The notes: generated by a model from the sequence alone, not told the origin. DNA of 64,000 bases from an uncultured Collinsella sp. (GCA_902496275.1 CABVAC010000001.1:1-64000), one strand, 5' to 3'. Positions 41,753 through 51,229 are shown, numbered from the stretch's first letter. Numbers and translations are program-made.

Positions 41753-42258
41753 GCGCGAAGAAGCCACCCCACTTTGCAGGCCTGGGTCGTCGCAAGAAGC
41801 TCATCGTTGCCTGCTTGGCCATCGTCTGTGCCCTTGTCGCCGTAGGACTATACGTTTGGCAGTCGCAGCCCGTACCCGAGGCGGGCGCTTCGGTTACGAC
41901 GGCCGAGGGCAAAACGCGCCAAGAAATCCAAGATGAGCTCGACGCCATCGTCCGCGACAACATGATGACGATTTCGGTCGCGCCGGTCGCTCAGCTGCAG
42001 GAGGACGGCAAACTGCGCGTCAACGTGCAAAACGTCCAAGACAATAAATTTCCCCAGCGATTCCGCGTCATCCAAAACGACGAGACCATGTACGAATCCG
42101 GTGTGGTCGAGACCGGCAAGACAATCGAGACGTGCCCCGCCGGCGACATCAAAGAAGGCGAGGCGTACATCGAGATCCAGGCACTCGATGCAAAGACCCT
42201 CGACAGCCACGGCAATCCGACACGTGTCAAGGTACGGGTTGAGCAAACCGAGAACTAG
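41749..42258 (+). CDS. membrane-anchored surface-locus protein
   Basis: A 169-residue protein with one N-terminal transmembrane helix (about 18-37, LIVACLAIVCALVAVGLYVW) and an extracellular domain (NMMTISVAPVAQLQEDGKL, NVQDNKFPQRFRVIQNDETMYESG, IEIQALDAKT) of a beta-rich type that I have seen in surface-protein clusters of Gram-positive bacteria. Function unknown; probably a scaffold or partner for the secreted proteins encoded downstream. Starts within the ATGA overlap with the preceding gene. Confidence 0.72.
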   Translation: MSAKKPPHFAGLGRRKKLIVACLAIVCALVAVGLYVWQSQPVPEAGASVTTAEGKTRQEIQDELDAIVRDNMMTISVAPVAQLQEDGKLRVNVQNVQDNKFPQRFRVIQNDETMYESGVVETGKTIETCPAGDIKEGEAYIEIQALDAKTLDSHGNPTRVKVRVEQTEN

Positions 42259-42347
42259 CCTTCCGGCCGACACGGCACCGCATGCAATTCACCAGCATTC
42301 GTCCAATCATCGCGGGGACGGCCCGCGGCGAATAGAAAGGAACGACC

Positions 42348-42947
42348 ATGGACATCACCAGGAACATGAACGGAGTCAGAGCGCTCGTCGTGGGCACAGG
42401 GCTCGCGCTCGCGCTCGCAATGGGCGCCGCCCCGACGCCAGCTATGGCAGCCGGGCGCGTTGGAACCACGAAGGTAATGGTCAGGACCGAGATCGACAAC
42501 GTTGAGTTCAAAGTTCCGACGGTTATTCCCTTCGTCGCCAAGGCCGACGGCACGCTTCAGGGCCCCTCAGAAGACGCGACCACCATCGACAATCATTCGG
42601 CCTACGGCATCCATGTCACCAACATGAAGATCGACGCCATGAACACCTGGACCATTGCCGCCGACGCCAAGGCCGGAACCGCGCAGAACTCCATCGACTT
42701 TAAGGTCGGCCCCGACGGCGCGCTCCAGAACGCCAGCGCCGCCGCGCAAGGGACGGGCCTCGATCTTTCCAAGAATGCAGCCTTCGACATGGGCTACCAG
42801 GGCATTGCCGGCGGCACGGACAAAATCAAGCTCAAGACAAGCGGAAACGTCGCTCGCGTCACGCGCGACATCTTCCGCGTAACCGGCGAAGGCGATCAGG
42901 TTGCGACGATCACCTGGACGGTCGAGCCCGGTGCGCACACGGCATAA
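42348..42947 (+). CDS. secreted WxL-like surface protein
   Basis: A 199-residue exported protein with a signal peptide (about 1-36, cleavage near AMAAG). The mature part has NTWTIAADAK and ends with VATITWTVEPG. These two patterns resemble the W-x-L motif and the terminal LTWTL motif of WxL cell-surface domains known from Firmicutes. The match is by eye and not certain. AAAGGA precedes the ATG. The last 17 bases overlap the next gene. Confidence 0.65.
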   Translation: MDITRNMNGVRALVVGTGLALALAMGAAPTPAMAAGRVGTTKVMVRTEIDNVEFKVPTVIPFVAKADGTLQGPSEDATTIDNHSAYGIHVTNMKIDAMNTWTIAADAKAGTAQNSIDFKVGPDGALQNASAAAQGTGLDLSKNAAFDMGYQGIAGGTDKIKLKTSGNVARVTRDIFRVTGEGDQVATITWTVEPGAHTA

Positions 42948-43212
42948 GGCCGTCGCCCTGGCCGCCGCCGTCAGCATCCTAGCGTTTGGGCCAGCCATGG
43001 CCTTTGCCCAGCAAGAACAGGCGCAGGCCGCCACGCAAGTGACGGTCGACCTCTCGGAGCTCGACCGCGGCGACCGCGAGGAACCGTTGGCGCAGACAGG
43101 CGACAGACGATGGCTCTTGGCAGCAGGAGCCACAGCAGCAGGCGCGGGAACCGCCGGCCTCGGTCTGCACATCAAACGCAGCCAGAAACAAAACACGGAC
43201 AGGCCGCACTAA
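42931..43212 (+). CDS. short sortase-substrate protein (LAxTG motif)
   Basis: A 93-residue protein with a signal peptide (MRTRHKAVALAAAVSILAFG..., cleavage near AFAQ), a very short mature part, then a cell-wall sorting signal: PLAQTG, a hydrophobic stretch (WLLAAGATAAGAGTAGLGL) and a positively charged tail HIKRSQK. LAxTG is the motif used by class E sortases of Actinobacteria; no sortase lies in the window. The start is a GTG at 42931, giving a normal signal peptide; a TTG at 42901 is less likely. So few mature residues suggest an anchor or linker role. Confidence 0.7.
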   Translation: MRTRHKAVALAAAVSILAFGPAMAFAQQEQAQAATQVTVDLSELDRGDREEPLAQTGDRRWLLAAGATAAGAGTAGLGLHIKRSQKQNTDRPH

Positions 43213-43230
43213 ATTAGCTAAGGAGACCCC

Positions 43231-44661
43231 ATGGCATCGAAGAACCTTTTGCCCGTCGTCGCACTCTGCGGCGCGCTCGCAACCGGAACGCCTGTCGCCG
43301 CTTGGGCGACTCCCGTCATGGCAGACTCCTTACCAGTAGCCCTAAGTTCCGCACCAAATCCGTCGAGCGCCATTGCGTGCGAGCGTTTTTCGATCGCACA
43401 GGCCGTGATCTCAACCTCGGGATGCCTTCGTCGTAATACGGACGGCTCGATAGTCGTGGATATCAAGCGTTCGAACAAGGCAAACGGCTCCCAGGCGGGG
43501 TGCGCCGTCTGCACGTGGCGCTCGGTTGTGCTCGATGCAGATGGCGATCCATGCAATTTAGAGCTGCGCATCGACATCGCTTCGGTCGATGACTCGGCGA
43601 ACGGAGCGAAGGTCGCCTTCGACGGTGCGTTTTTCGAGAAAGGAGGCGGTATATGTCTGGGCTGCGCCGCCGCGAATGCAGACGATGCGCAGCCCACCCT
43701 CTCATTCACGGCATCGTTGCGGCTGACCAAAGCCGGTACCGATGTTATCGCGGCGGGAGAAGCGTCCCTGCTGTTCTACGCCGTCAGCACCAAAGACACA
43801 GACGCTCATTTCGAGAAGCCAGCCGGATCACTCAGCCTTACACGAGGGATAGAGGCAGGCCCTATTGAAATCGATGCCCACGCGCAAAGCAGGCAACGCA
43901 TTCTTGCCGACCCGGCGCTTCTCGAAATGGAGTGGAACGGATCCGGAGCCATCGGAATTCTCCCCTCCGCGTTTGACGCCAAGACGCTCCCCCCAAACGA
44001 CGAACCCATCAACGCAACCATACAAGAAGAGAGCGCGGACAAAGAAGCAGGTGCGGGCGACACGCCGTCGCCGACAAACAGCGTCCCAGCTTCTCTCGAA
44101 GCGCCGAATGAGCCCGCTGCCGATCCAAACGATCCCGAGCTCGCGGACAGTCTGGGGCTTGCTGATCCTCAAGAGATCGATGAAGGTAACTGCTGCGTGC
44201 TTGCCGCGCTCGACCACACAGAGGTCATCGACGCTGCGAACATCGAAGTTGCCGCCGCCAATCAGCCCGTCCGCAAGTCGGCTATCATCGCATTTCCTGA
44301 ATCCATCGAAGTCGTCTTTTTGCCATCGGGCGAGGTCGTGGCCCCAACACTGCTCACCTTGTTGGGCGCCAAGAATACTCGAAACGAAATTAAAAAGGTC
44401 ACAGTTGTCGACCCTGCAACCACCGCCAAGCTGCGTCTATACGCCGTTGCTCCAGACGGAGGCAAGACCTTGGAATTCGATGGCGACACACTCCTGGCCT
44501 GGCGACGTCTGGACATTATGCAAGACGTCTCGTATCAGATCGAACTCGAAGGGTTTGATCGTGCCCGCGATGCCAATATCATCGCCGCGGCTATTGAATC
44601 CCCACAGCGGCTTATGACACTGCGCTTTGAATACTATCCCTATGTCCCGACAACCATCTGA
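43231..44661 (+). CDS. large secreted protein of unknown function
   Basis: A 476-residue exported protein with a signal peptide (about 1-31). The first part (about 50-215) is beta-rich and has paired cysteines (GCAVCTW, GICLGCAAAN) that may form disulfides or bind metal. A Pro/Glu/Asp-rich linker (about 250-310) leads to a second beta-rich domain (about 320-476). No sorting signal or membrane helix is seen. AAGGAG precedes the ATG. It is the last gene of the surface locus and probably acts outside the cell with the WxL-like and LAxTG proteins. Confidence 0.7.
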   Translation: MASKNLLPVVALCGALATGTPVAAWATPVMADSLPVALSSAPNPSSAIACERFSIAQAVISTSGCLRRNTDGSIVVDIKRSNKANGSQAGCAVCTWRSVVLDADGDPCNLELRIDIASVDDSANGAKVAFDGAFFEKGGGICLGCAAANADDAQPTLSFTASLRLTKAGTDVIAAGEASLLFYAVSTKDTDAHFEKPAGSLSLTRGIEAGPIEIDAHAQSRQRILADPALLEMEWNGSGAIGILPSAFDAKTLPPNDEPINATIQEESADKEAGAGDTPSPTNSVPASLEAPNEPAADPNDPELADSLGLADPQEIDEGNCCVLAALDHTEVIDAANIEVAAANQPVRKSAIIAFPESIEVVFLPSGEVVAPTLLTLLGAKNTRNEIKKVTVVDPATTAKLRLYAVAPDGGKTLEFDGDTLLAWRRLDIMQDVSYQIELEGFDRARDANIIAAAIESPQRLMTLRFEYYPYVPTTI

Positions 44662-44779
44662 GGCTTAAATGCCGCGCATCATTCCTAATACCACTTATAT
44701 AACGTATTAGATGAGTCGCGATGTACCTCGCATTTCGTTCTGCTACGATTGCCACGTTGGCATCAATACAGGAGGGCTC

Positions 44780-45496
44780 ATGCCGGGCTTGGGAACAATC
44801 ATCAACGTTGTGCTTTTAGTTGCGGGCGGTCTTTTGGGATTAGCGGGCGGCCGCTTCATTACACCGCGCATCCAAGACACGCTCATGAAAGCATCGGGGC
44901 TGTGCGTCCTGTTTATCGGCCTTGGCGGCACCATGCAAAAGATGCTCCTTATCGATGGGAAGGCGCTAGCGACCACCGGCACCACCATGCTCATCGTCTC
45001 GTTCGCCCTCGGCTCGCTCATCGGCGAGGCCATCAACTTGGAGGCCGCCATCGAGAACCTTGGCGAATGGCTCAAGCGCAAAACCGGCAGCGAGGGCGAT
45101 AACGAGTTCACCAACGCTTTTGTCTCGACTTCACTCACCGTGTGTATCGGCGCCATGGCCATTGTGGGATCGATCCAGGACGGTCTGCTCGGTGACTGGT
45201 CAACGCTTGCCCTGAAAGGCGCATTGGACTGCATCATCGTCTGCGCCATGACGGCGTCGCTTGGCCGCGGCTGCATTTTCTCCGCCCTGCCCGTCGCCGT
45301 GTTCCAGGGGACGATCACGCTGTTTGCCGGCGCACTCTCCCCCATCATGACTACGGCAGCCCTCGACAGCCTTTCGCTCGTAGGCTCCATGCTCATCTTC
45401 TGCGTCGGCGTCAACCTCATCCGTCCTCAGACCTTCCGCACGGCCAATATGCTCCCCTCCGTCGTCATCGCCGTCATCTACGCCCTCCTGTTCTAA
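44780..45496 (+). CDS. DUF554 family membrane protein
   Basis: A 238-residue membrane protein with about seven hydrophobic segments (GTIINVVLLVAGGLLGLAGG, LCVLFIGLGGTMQKM, LIVSFALGSLIGEAI) typical of DUF554, a widespread family thought to be a transporter but uncharacterised. AGGAGG lies before the ATG at 44780; the open frame upstream has no ribosome binding site. Confidence 0.85.
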   Translation: MPGLGTIINVVLLVAGGLLGLAGGRFITPRIQDTLMKASGLCVLFIGLGGTMQKMLLIDGKALATTGTTMLIVSFALGSLIGEAINLEAAIENLGEWLKRKTGSEGDNEFTNAFVSTSLTVCIGAMAIVGSIQDGLLGDWSTLALKGALDCIIVCAMTASLGRGCIFSALPVAVFQGTITLFAGALSPIMTTAALDSLSLVGSMLIFCVGVNLIRPQTFRTANMLPSVVIAVIYALLF

Positions 45497-45538
45497 ATCT
45501 ATCTACGCAGCAGTATCTCGAACACCTGTTTGATGCTG

Positions 45539-45547
45539 TGCTATGAT
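45539..45547 (+). promoter_or_regulatory. extended -10 promoter of the TerB cassette
   Basis: TGCTATGAT: a TATGAT -10 hexamer with the TGn extension, 37 bases before the GTG start of the TerB gene. The -35 match is poor, as is common for extended -10 promoters. Confidence 0.4.
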
Positions 45548-45584
45548 ATGAGGTCACCGAAGCTGCGTTAGGAGAGGAGAAGCG

Positions 45585-47345
45585 GTGGCCGACCAGGACA
45601 TCAAGATGCTCATCGAGCGCATTATGGCCGAGGCCCGGACCCATCAGTCCGCCCGCTTCTCAAACGAAATCTACGCAGACGAGCCGATTCTCAAAACCGG
45701 CCGACAGATGCAGAATTTCCTCCCCGACCAATACCGCAAGATGCGCGAGATATCGCGCTGGCAGGATGACCCCAAGGGCGGCGCGGGCCGCTGGCTATCG
45801 GAGGCCGAGCTTTTCTACCGCCAAGGCTTGCTGATGGCCGACTTTGAGGACGACTGTCCCTACAACGGCACCTTTAAGTCGTACTTTCCCACCTACAATG
45901 CCATGAGCGACCGGCAGTTGCGCGGCTACTTTACCTGGCGTGCCCAAGTGCGCCGCGGAACCGTCGAGGAAACGTCTACATCCTTTGCCTTTCTGTATCT
46001 CTATGAGCTGATTTGCGGCATTGGCATAGATGATCCGCTCGAAGGTTTTAACAAGATCAAGGCCTTTTGGGATGTCTATCGCGCCTTCGAGCCCGGCATC
46101 GACCGGTTTGCGCGCGTGTGGCTGCAGGATTACGCCGTTTTCCACGGACTCGACCCCAAGCTACTTCGCGACTCTAAAACCGTCATGTTCGATAACGCCC
46201 TTATCGAGCTACGCCGCGCAGCGCGAGACCTTGTACCAGCACCGGCACCGTCCGGCCAGACCCCTAAGCGTCGCAAAACCTCCGAGCCCACGCTCCCCCT
46301 TCCGCCCGATGAGGTGCGCGAGGAGCGACTCATGGCCGCCATCAACGCCCTCTCCACGTACAACCTAAGTAACTCGCGGCTCGACCGCAGCCACCACCGC
46401 GATCTGCGCCACGTGGCGTGCGCCGTGTATGTCCGTATGGCGCGCTACTATGACACGCACCGAAAGACCGACATCGTGGCGAGCTTATTTGGGGAGGAGA
46501 CGGCCATGCCCTACACCATGTTTGCCTCGGCCGTATTCTTTGCGCCCGAGCGCCACGAGGACTGCGAATATCGCCTGGACCCCATTCACATCTACCGCTG
46601 CCAAAACGGCTTTTGGGAATGCATGCGAATTCACGGCAGCAGGCAAAAAAGCAGCAAGCTTGGTGAGATGATGCGCGCCTGCGACCAACGCCTACGCCTG
46701 GCCCTAGACCCCACCCACCCCCTGAAGGAGGAGAAGGTCCCCAACTATCTGGCCAAGATCATCGATGACGAGATCATGGCATGGCTTTCGTGGGACGCCG
46801 CACACCAGCCCATCAAGATCGATATCGATTTGAGCCAGCTGGGGCACATTCGGAGCGCCGCCGCGCAAACGCGCGAAGCGCTTTTGATCGATGAGGAACG
46901 CGAGGACGACGCATCCGCAGAAGCCGAGGCAGCGGACTCAGGGCAACCGGAAGCCGAGCCCGTAACCGACGCGATTGTCGAACCGGTCGTGGCACCCATT
47001 CGGCAGGACTTGACCGACGAGCCGACCATATCCACCGAACAGTTTGGTGTCGTGGCACCGCTTCTCGCGCCGACGCCCGCGTTCGCAGCTGCTGCGCCCG
47101 CTGACGCCACAAACGAACTCGCGCCCGCCGCAGATGCCTTCCTTCGCGCACTGCTCGAGCAAAACGCAGCGCAAGCGACATCGGCAGTGGCGCACTCGGG
47201 CCAGAGCGAGGACATGCTCGTCGATAGCATCAACGAGGCGCTCTTTGACCTGGTGGGTGACACCGTAATTGAATTTGGCGCGGCAGGACCGCAAATTATC
47301 GAGGACTACGAAGCAGACGTGAGAGGATACCTAGACTATGAGTGA
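45585..47345 (+). CDS. TerB N/C-domain protein
   Basis: A 586-residue soluble protein. The N-terminal about 270 residues (GRWLSEAELFYRQGLLMADFEDDC, YFPTYNAMSDRQLRGYFTWRAQVRRG, YLYELICGIG) match the TerB_N domain. A middle region (about 280-400) is helical and a Pro/Ala/Glu-rich linker runs to about 500. The C-terminus (MLVDSINEALFDLVGDTVIEF, IEDYEADVRGYL) matches TerB_C. TerB-type domains occur in stress and phage-response systems. It starts at GTG 45585 (GGAGA upstream) and its stop overlaps the ATPase gene by 8 bases, so the two proteins probably work as a pair. Confidence 0.8.
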   Translation: MADQDIKMLIERIMAEARTHQSARFSNEIYADEPILKTGRQMQNFLPDQYRKMREISRWQDDPKGGAGRWLSEAELFYRQGLLMADFEDDCPYNGTFKSYFPTYNAMSDRQLRGYFTWRAQVRRGTVEETSTSFAFLYLYELICGIGIDDPLEGFNKIKAFWDVYRAFEPGIDRFARVWLQDYAVFHGLDPKLLRDSKTVMFDNALIELRRAARDLVPAPAPSGQTPKRRKTSEPTLPLPPDEVREERLMAAINALSTYNLSNSRLDRSHHRDLRHVACAVYVRMARYYDTHRKTDIVASLFGEETAMPYTMFASAVFFAPERHEDCEYRLDPIHIYRCQNGFWECMRIHGSRQKSSKLGEMMRACDQRLRLALDPTHPLKEEKVPNYLAKIIDDEIMAWLSWDAAHQPIKIDIDLSQLGHIRSAAAQTREALLIDEEREDDASAEAEAADSGQPEAEPVTDAIVEPVVAPIRQDLTDEPTISTEQFGVVAPLLAPTPAFAAAAPADATNELAPAADAFLRALLEQNAAQATSAVAHSGQSEDMLVDSINEALFDLVGDTVIEFGAAGPQIIEDYEADVRGYLDYE

Positions 47346-48642
47346 TACCGCATCCGCAGCACCCCGCGTGCCCAAGCGCGTCGCCGCCGTCATTCTCAAC
47401 TCGCTCAAGGGCGGCGTGGTCCCGCGCATCGGCCTTCCCTACATCACCGTAGGGCGCGAGGTCGAAATCCGCGCCCTGCTCACCGACCTGAGTCTCATCG
47501 CCGACGGCGGCGCAAGCTTCCGCTTTCTGGTCGGTCGCTACGGCGCCGGCAAGAGCTTTTTGCTCCAAACCATCCGAACGCATGCCATGGGCGAGGGATT
47601 CGTCGTCGCCGATGCAGACTTATCCCCCGAGCGCCGTCTGCAGGGCGGGCAGGGGCAGGGCCTTGCCACCTACCGCGAGCTCATACGCAATATATCGACC
47701 AAGACGCGCCCCGAGGGCGGTGCGCTCAACCTTATTCTGGATCGCTGGGTTGCCTCGTGTGCCGACGTCGACGAGTCGGTCGTCAATGCCCAACTGGCCC
47801 CGCTCGAGGAGATGGTCCACGGCTTCGACTTCACCCGCATGCTTCGCCGCTATCGCACGGCCGTATCCGAGGGCGACGAGGAAGCCATGAGCCGCGTGAC
47901 CAAATGGATCCGCGGCGAATACCGTACCAAGAGCGAGGCTCGCGCCGAGCTGGGCTCCTCGACCATCATCAGCGATGACGACTGGTACGACTACGTTAAG
48001 CTCATCGCGCGTTTTTTGGTCTGCGGCGGCTACAAGGGTATGTTGGTGCTCATCGACGAGCTCGTGAATCTGTATAAGATTCCCAACGCAATCACGCGCC
48101 AGTACAACTACGAGAAGATCCTGACCATGTACAACGACACGCTCCAGGGCAAGGCGCAGTACCTGGGCATGATCATGGGCGGCACTCCAACCTCTATCGA
48201 AGACCGCCGCCGAGGCGTGTTCTCCTACGAGGCCCTGCGCAGCCGACTCGCTCAGGGCCGCTTTGCGCGCGAGGACCTTAAGGACATGCTCGCGCCCATC
48301 ATCCGCCTGCAGCCACTCACCTATGAGGAGTTGCTGGTGCTGATCGAAAAACTCATGCAAATTCACGCCGGCTACTTTGGCTGGACGCCCACGCTTACCG
48401 AGAACGACTTGGTGGACTTCCTCAAGATCGAGTTCGGTCGTGTGGGAGCCGACACGCATCTGACGCCGCGTGAAGTCATTCGTGACTTTATCGAACTGCT
48501 CGATATCCTGTGTCAGAACCCCGATGCAAATGTGGCGGAGCTGCTGCAAAGCGTTGGTGGCGACGCGCTGGCGCCGGCAGCCGCAACAGGCGACACCGGC
48601 ACCGCAGACGGCGACCGTAACTTCGCCGAATTCACCATCTAG
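47338..48642 (+). CDS. BrxD-like P-loop ATPase
   Basis: A 434-residue ATPase of the DUF2791/BrxD type. Walker A is VGRYGAGKSFLLQ (about 63-74) and Walker B is GMLVLIDELVNLYK (about 235-247). A central GGTPTSIEDRRRGVFSYEALRSRL segment and C-terminal winged-helix-like region follow. In type 2 BREX phage-defence systems BrxD is encoded next to the helicase BrxHI; here the same pair occurs with a TerB protein and without PglX or PglZ. Translation is coupled to the TerB gene. It should be a regulator or loader that uses ATP to control the helicase; this is inference. Confidence 0.8.
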   Translation: MSDTASAAPRVPKRVAAVILNSLKGGVVPRIGLPYITVGREVEIRALLTDLSLIADGGASFRFLVGRYGAGKSFLLQTIRTHAMGEGFVVADADLSPERRLQGGQGQGLATYRELIRNISTKTRPEGGALNLILDRWVASCADVDESVVNAQLAPLEEMVHGFDFTRMLRRYRTAVSEGDEEAMSRVTKWIRGEYRTKSEARAELGSSTIISDDDWYDYVKLIARFLVCGGYKGMLVLIDELVNLYKIPNAITRQYNYEKILTMYNDTLQGKAQYLGMIMGGTPTSIEDRRRGVFSYEALRSRLAQGRFAREDLKDMLAPIIRLQPLTYEELLVLIEKLMQIHAGYFGWTPTLTENDLVDFLKIEFGRVGADTHLTPREVIRDFIELLDILCQNPDANVAELLQSVGGDALAPAAATGDTGTADGDRNFAEFTI

Positions 48643-48675
48643 CCTGCCAAAAAGGGACAGGTTTATTTTGGTAGG
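48643..48675. repeat. hairpin element in the ATPase-helicase gap
   Basis: CCTGCCAAAA pairs with TTTTGGTAGG around a loop containing AGGGACAGG. It lies directly after the ATPase stop. The same GGGACAGG sequence sits at the apex of the hairpin at 62748-62800. Confidence 0.5.
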
Positions 48676-48758
48676 TTCTATCTGGGCAAACGTTGAGGCA
48701 GTAATGCAGCAAGCCGTTGCCAGCCGCGTTGAGAGATTCGTTTTTGAGAGGAGGCCCC

Positions 48759-51203
48759 GTGAACGCCTTTGACCGCTACGCCCCGTTTATCCAAGACTTC
48801 ATCTACTCCCACGATTGGGAGAGCTTGCGCTCTATCCAGGTTGCGGCGGCAGATGCCATCTTTAACACGCAGGACAATGTGCTCCTGACGGCATCCACGG
48901 CTTCCGGCAAAACCGAGGCAGCCTTTTTTCCCATCCTGACCGAGTTTTGGGAGAACCCGCCCGCAAGCGTGGGCGCCCTCTACATTGGCCCCCTCAAGGC
49001 GCTCATCAATGACCAATTCGTCCGCCTCAACGACCTGTGCGAAGAAGCCAATATCCCTGTCTGGCACTGGCATGGCGATGTCTCGCAGTCGCACAAGGCT
49101 AAGCTCATCAAAAAACCGAGCGGCATCTTGCAGATTACGCCCGAGTCACTCGAAGCGCTCTTAATCCATAAGCACATGGCGATCCCGCGCATGTTTTGCG
49201 ACCTGCGCTATGTGGTTATCGACGAGGTTCATTCGCTCATGCGCGGCGACCGCGGCGGTCAGACGCTCTGCCTTATCGAGCGCCTCTCGCGCATGGCGGG
49301 CGTGCAGCCCCGCCGCATCGGCCTTTCTGCCACCATCGGCGACCCCGAGCGCACGGGCGCCTTTCTCTCACAGGGAACAGGACGCGATTGCATCATCCCC
49401 CGCTTTGAGGAACCGCGCCGCGTGTGGCGCATCTCCATGGAGCACTTCTACAACTCGGGTCCCCAGGCGCAGCAGCGAGGATTCGAGAGCATGGGTCCTC
49501 AAGAGGCCGAAGTGCTTGCGTGCGAGCGTATTGAGCCGGCGGCGCCCGCGGCGCTGCCGGCTGGCGCCCAAGACGTGCGCCACAGCGGACAGCTTACACA
49601 GGAGGAACGCCGTCAACGTCGTGAGCGGGCACGGGGCAAGGCCGCTCCCAAAGACCGTCGCACTTCTTCGGCCCCCGAGGGCGAAGTCGATATCCCCCGG
49701 GCCGATGAGCAGGCGCTCCTCAACCCCACCGACACCGCGCCCGAAAACGCCGATCCCGGCATGGGCTATATCTTTGAACACACCCGCGGGCGCAAGTGCC
49801 TGGTCTTTGCCAACTCGCGCGAGGAGGCAGAGGCCGTGTGCTCCATGCTGCGCAGCTACTGCGAGAGCCGGCACGAGCCCGACCGTTTTCTCATCCACCA
49901 TGGCAATCTTTCGGCATCGCTGCGCGAAACGGCCGAGGAACTCATGCGCGATGAGGAGCAGGCACAGACAACCGTCACCACCTCCACGCTGGAACTCGGT
50001 ATCGATATCGGCCGTCTGGAGCGTGCGTTTCAGATCGACGCGCCGTTTACCGTCAGCTCCTTTTTGCAGCGAATGGGCCGCACGGGGCGCCGCGATCTTC
50101 CGCCCGAGATGTGGTTTGTCATGCGCGAGGAGGAACCCGAGCCGCGCACGATGATGCCCGAGACCATTCCGTGGAAGCTCCTGCAGGGCATCGCGCTCGT
50201 ACAACTCTATCGCGAGGAAAAGTGGGTCGAGCCGCCCGAGCTCGATCGACTCCCCTACAGCCTGCTCTACCACCAGACTATGTCGACGCTTGCCAGCACC
50301 GGCGAACTCACGCCGGCAGAGCTTGCCCAGCGCGTGCTCACACTCAGCTATTTCCATCGCATCTCGGCCGATGACTATCGCGTGTTGCTGCGTCACCTCA
50401 TTAAGATCGACCATATCCAAGTCACCGAGGGCGGCGGGCTCATCGTGGGTCTCGCGGGCGAGCGCATCATCAACAACTTTAAGTTCTACGCCGTGTTCCA
50501 GGAAAACGAGGAGTTCACCGTTCGCAGCGAATCGGCCGAGCTGGGCACGATTGTCAACCCGCCCCCGCCCGGTGAGCGCATTGCCATCGCCGGCCATTGC
50601 TGGATTGTCGAGGAAGTGGACTGGAAGCGTCACACCGTCTTTGCCACGCAGGTCAAGGGCCGGGTGCCGGCCTACTTTGGCGACTGCCCCGGCGACATCA
50701 ATACACACGTACTCGAGCGTATGCGCAAGGCGCTCAACGAGCACGCGGCGTATCCGTACCTGATGGGTAACGCGCGGGCCCGTCTGGCGCAGGCTCGCCA
50801 TACGGCCGAGATTTCGGGCGCGGGAACTAAGCCGCTCATCAACCTGGGTGGCGACACCTGGGTGCTCTTCCCCTGGTTGGGCAGCTACGCCTTTTTGGCG
50901 CTCGAGCGCATGCTCAAGATTAAATGCGCCGCTGAGTTGGGCCTTCGCGGACTCGACCCGTCACGCCCGTACTTTATGCAGTTTAAGATGAAGGCCGACG
51001 AGGAGACGTTCTTTGAAGTGCTCGCCGCCGAAGCCGAGAAAGACTTCGACCCCATCGACCTCGTCTATCCCGGCGAGGTGCCTTACTTTGATCGGTACGA
51101 CGAATTCGTTCCAGAAGAGCTCGTGCGCAAAGGCTTTGCCGAAGGCGTGCTCGACATCGAAGACATGAAGCAGCGTGTCCGCAGCTGGCGCGACCACGCC
51201 TAA
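48759..51203 (+). CDS. Lhr-like SF2 helicase (BrxHI-type)
   Basis: An 814-residue DEAD/DEAH-box helicase: Walker A TASTASGKTEAAF (about 45-57), TPESLEALL, DEVH in VVIDEVHSLMRGDRGGQ (about 152), LSATIGDPERTG, a charged insert (about 265-330), then CLVFANSREEAEAV, TSTLELGIDIG and QRMGRTGRR (motif VI), and a long Lhr-type C-terminal region (about 480-814). Lhr and BrxHI helicases unwind DNA or RNA-DNA duplexes. The GTG at 48759 has AGGAGG five bases upstream. The gene is separated from the ATPase by a 116-base gap with one hairpin, and is still likely in the same transcript. Confidence 0.85.
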   Translation: MNAFDRYAPFIQDFIYSHDWESLRSIQVAAADAIFNTQDNVLLTASTASGKTEAAFFPILTEFWENPPASVGALYIGPLKALINDQFVRLNDLCEEANIPVWHWHGDVSQSHKAKLIKKPSGILQITPESLEALLIHKHMAIPRMFCDLRYVVIDEVHSLMRGDRGGQTLCLIERLSRMAGVQPRRIGLSATIGDPERTGAFLSQGTGRDCIIPRFEEPRRVWRISMEHFYNSGPQAQQRGFESMGPQEAEVLACERIEPAAPAALPAGAQDVRHSGQLTQEERRQRRERARGKAAPKDRRTSSAPEGEVDIPRADEQALLNPTDTAPENADPGMGYIFEHTRGRKCLVFANSREEAEAVCSMLRSYCESRHEPDRFLIHHGNLSASLRETAEELMRDEEQAQTTVTTSTLELGIDIGRLERAFQIDAPFTVSSFLQRMGRTGRRDLPPEMWFVMREEEPEPRTMMPETIPWKLLQGIALVQLYREEKWVEPPELDRLPYSLLYHQTMSTLASTGELTPAELAQRVLTLSYFHRISADDYRVLLRHLIKIDHIQVTEGGGLIVGLAGERIINNFKFYAVFQENEEFTVRSESAELGTIVNPPPPGERIAIAGHCWIVEEVDWKRHTVFATQVKGRVPAYFGDCPGDINTHVLERMRKALNEHAAYPYLMGNARARLAQARHTAEISGAGTKPLINLGGDTWVLFPWLGSYAFLALERMLKIKCAAELGLRGLDPSRPYFMQFKMKADEETFFEVLAAEAEKDFDPIDLVYPGEVPYFDRYDEFVPEELVRKGFAEGVLDIEDMKQRVRSWRDHA

Positions 51204-51229
51204 GACCAGTCTTTTTGGGACGGGGAGAC

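Noticed and set aside
43463..43705. Arg-rich minus-strand frame inside the large secreted protein gene
   Set aside because: Shadow of the real gene, which has a signal peptide and a good ribosome binding site.
45585..51203. Complete BREX or DISARM system
   Set aside because: No methyltransferase (PglX), phosphatase-like PglZ, kinase or phospholipase D gene is present within or beside the cassette.
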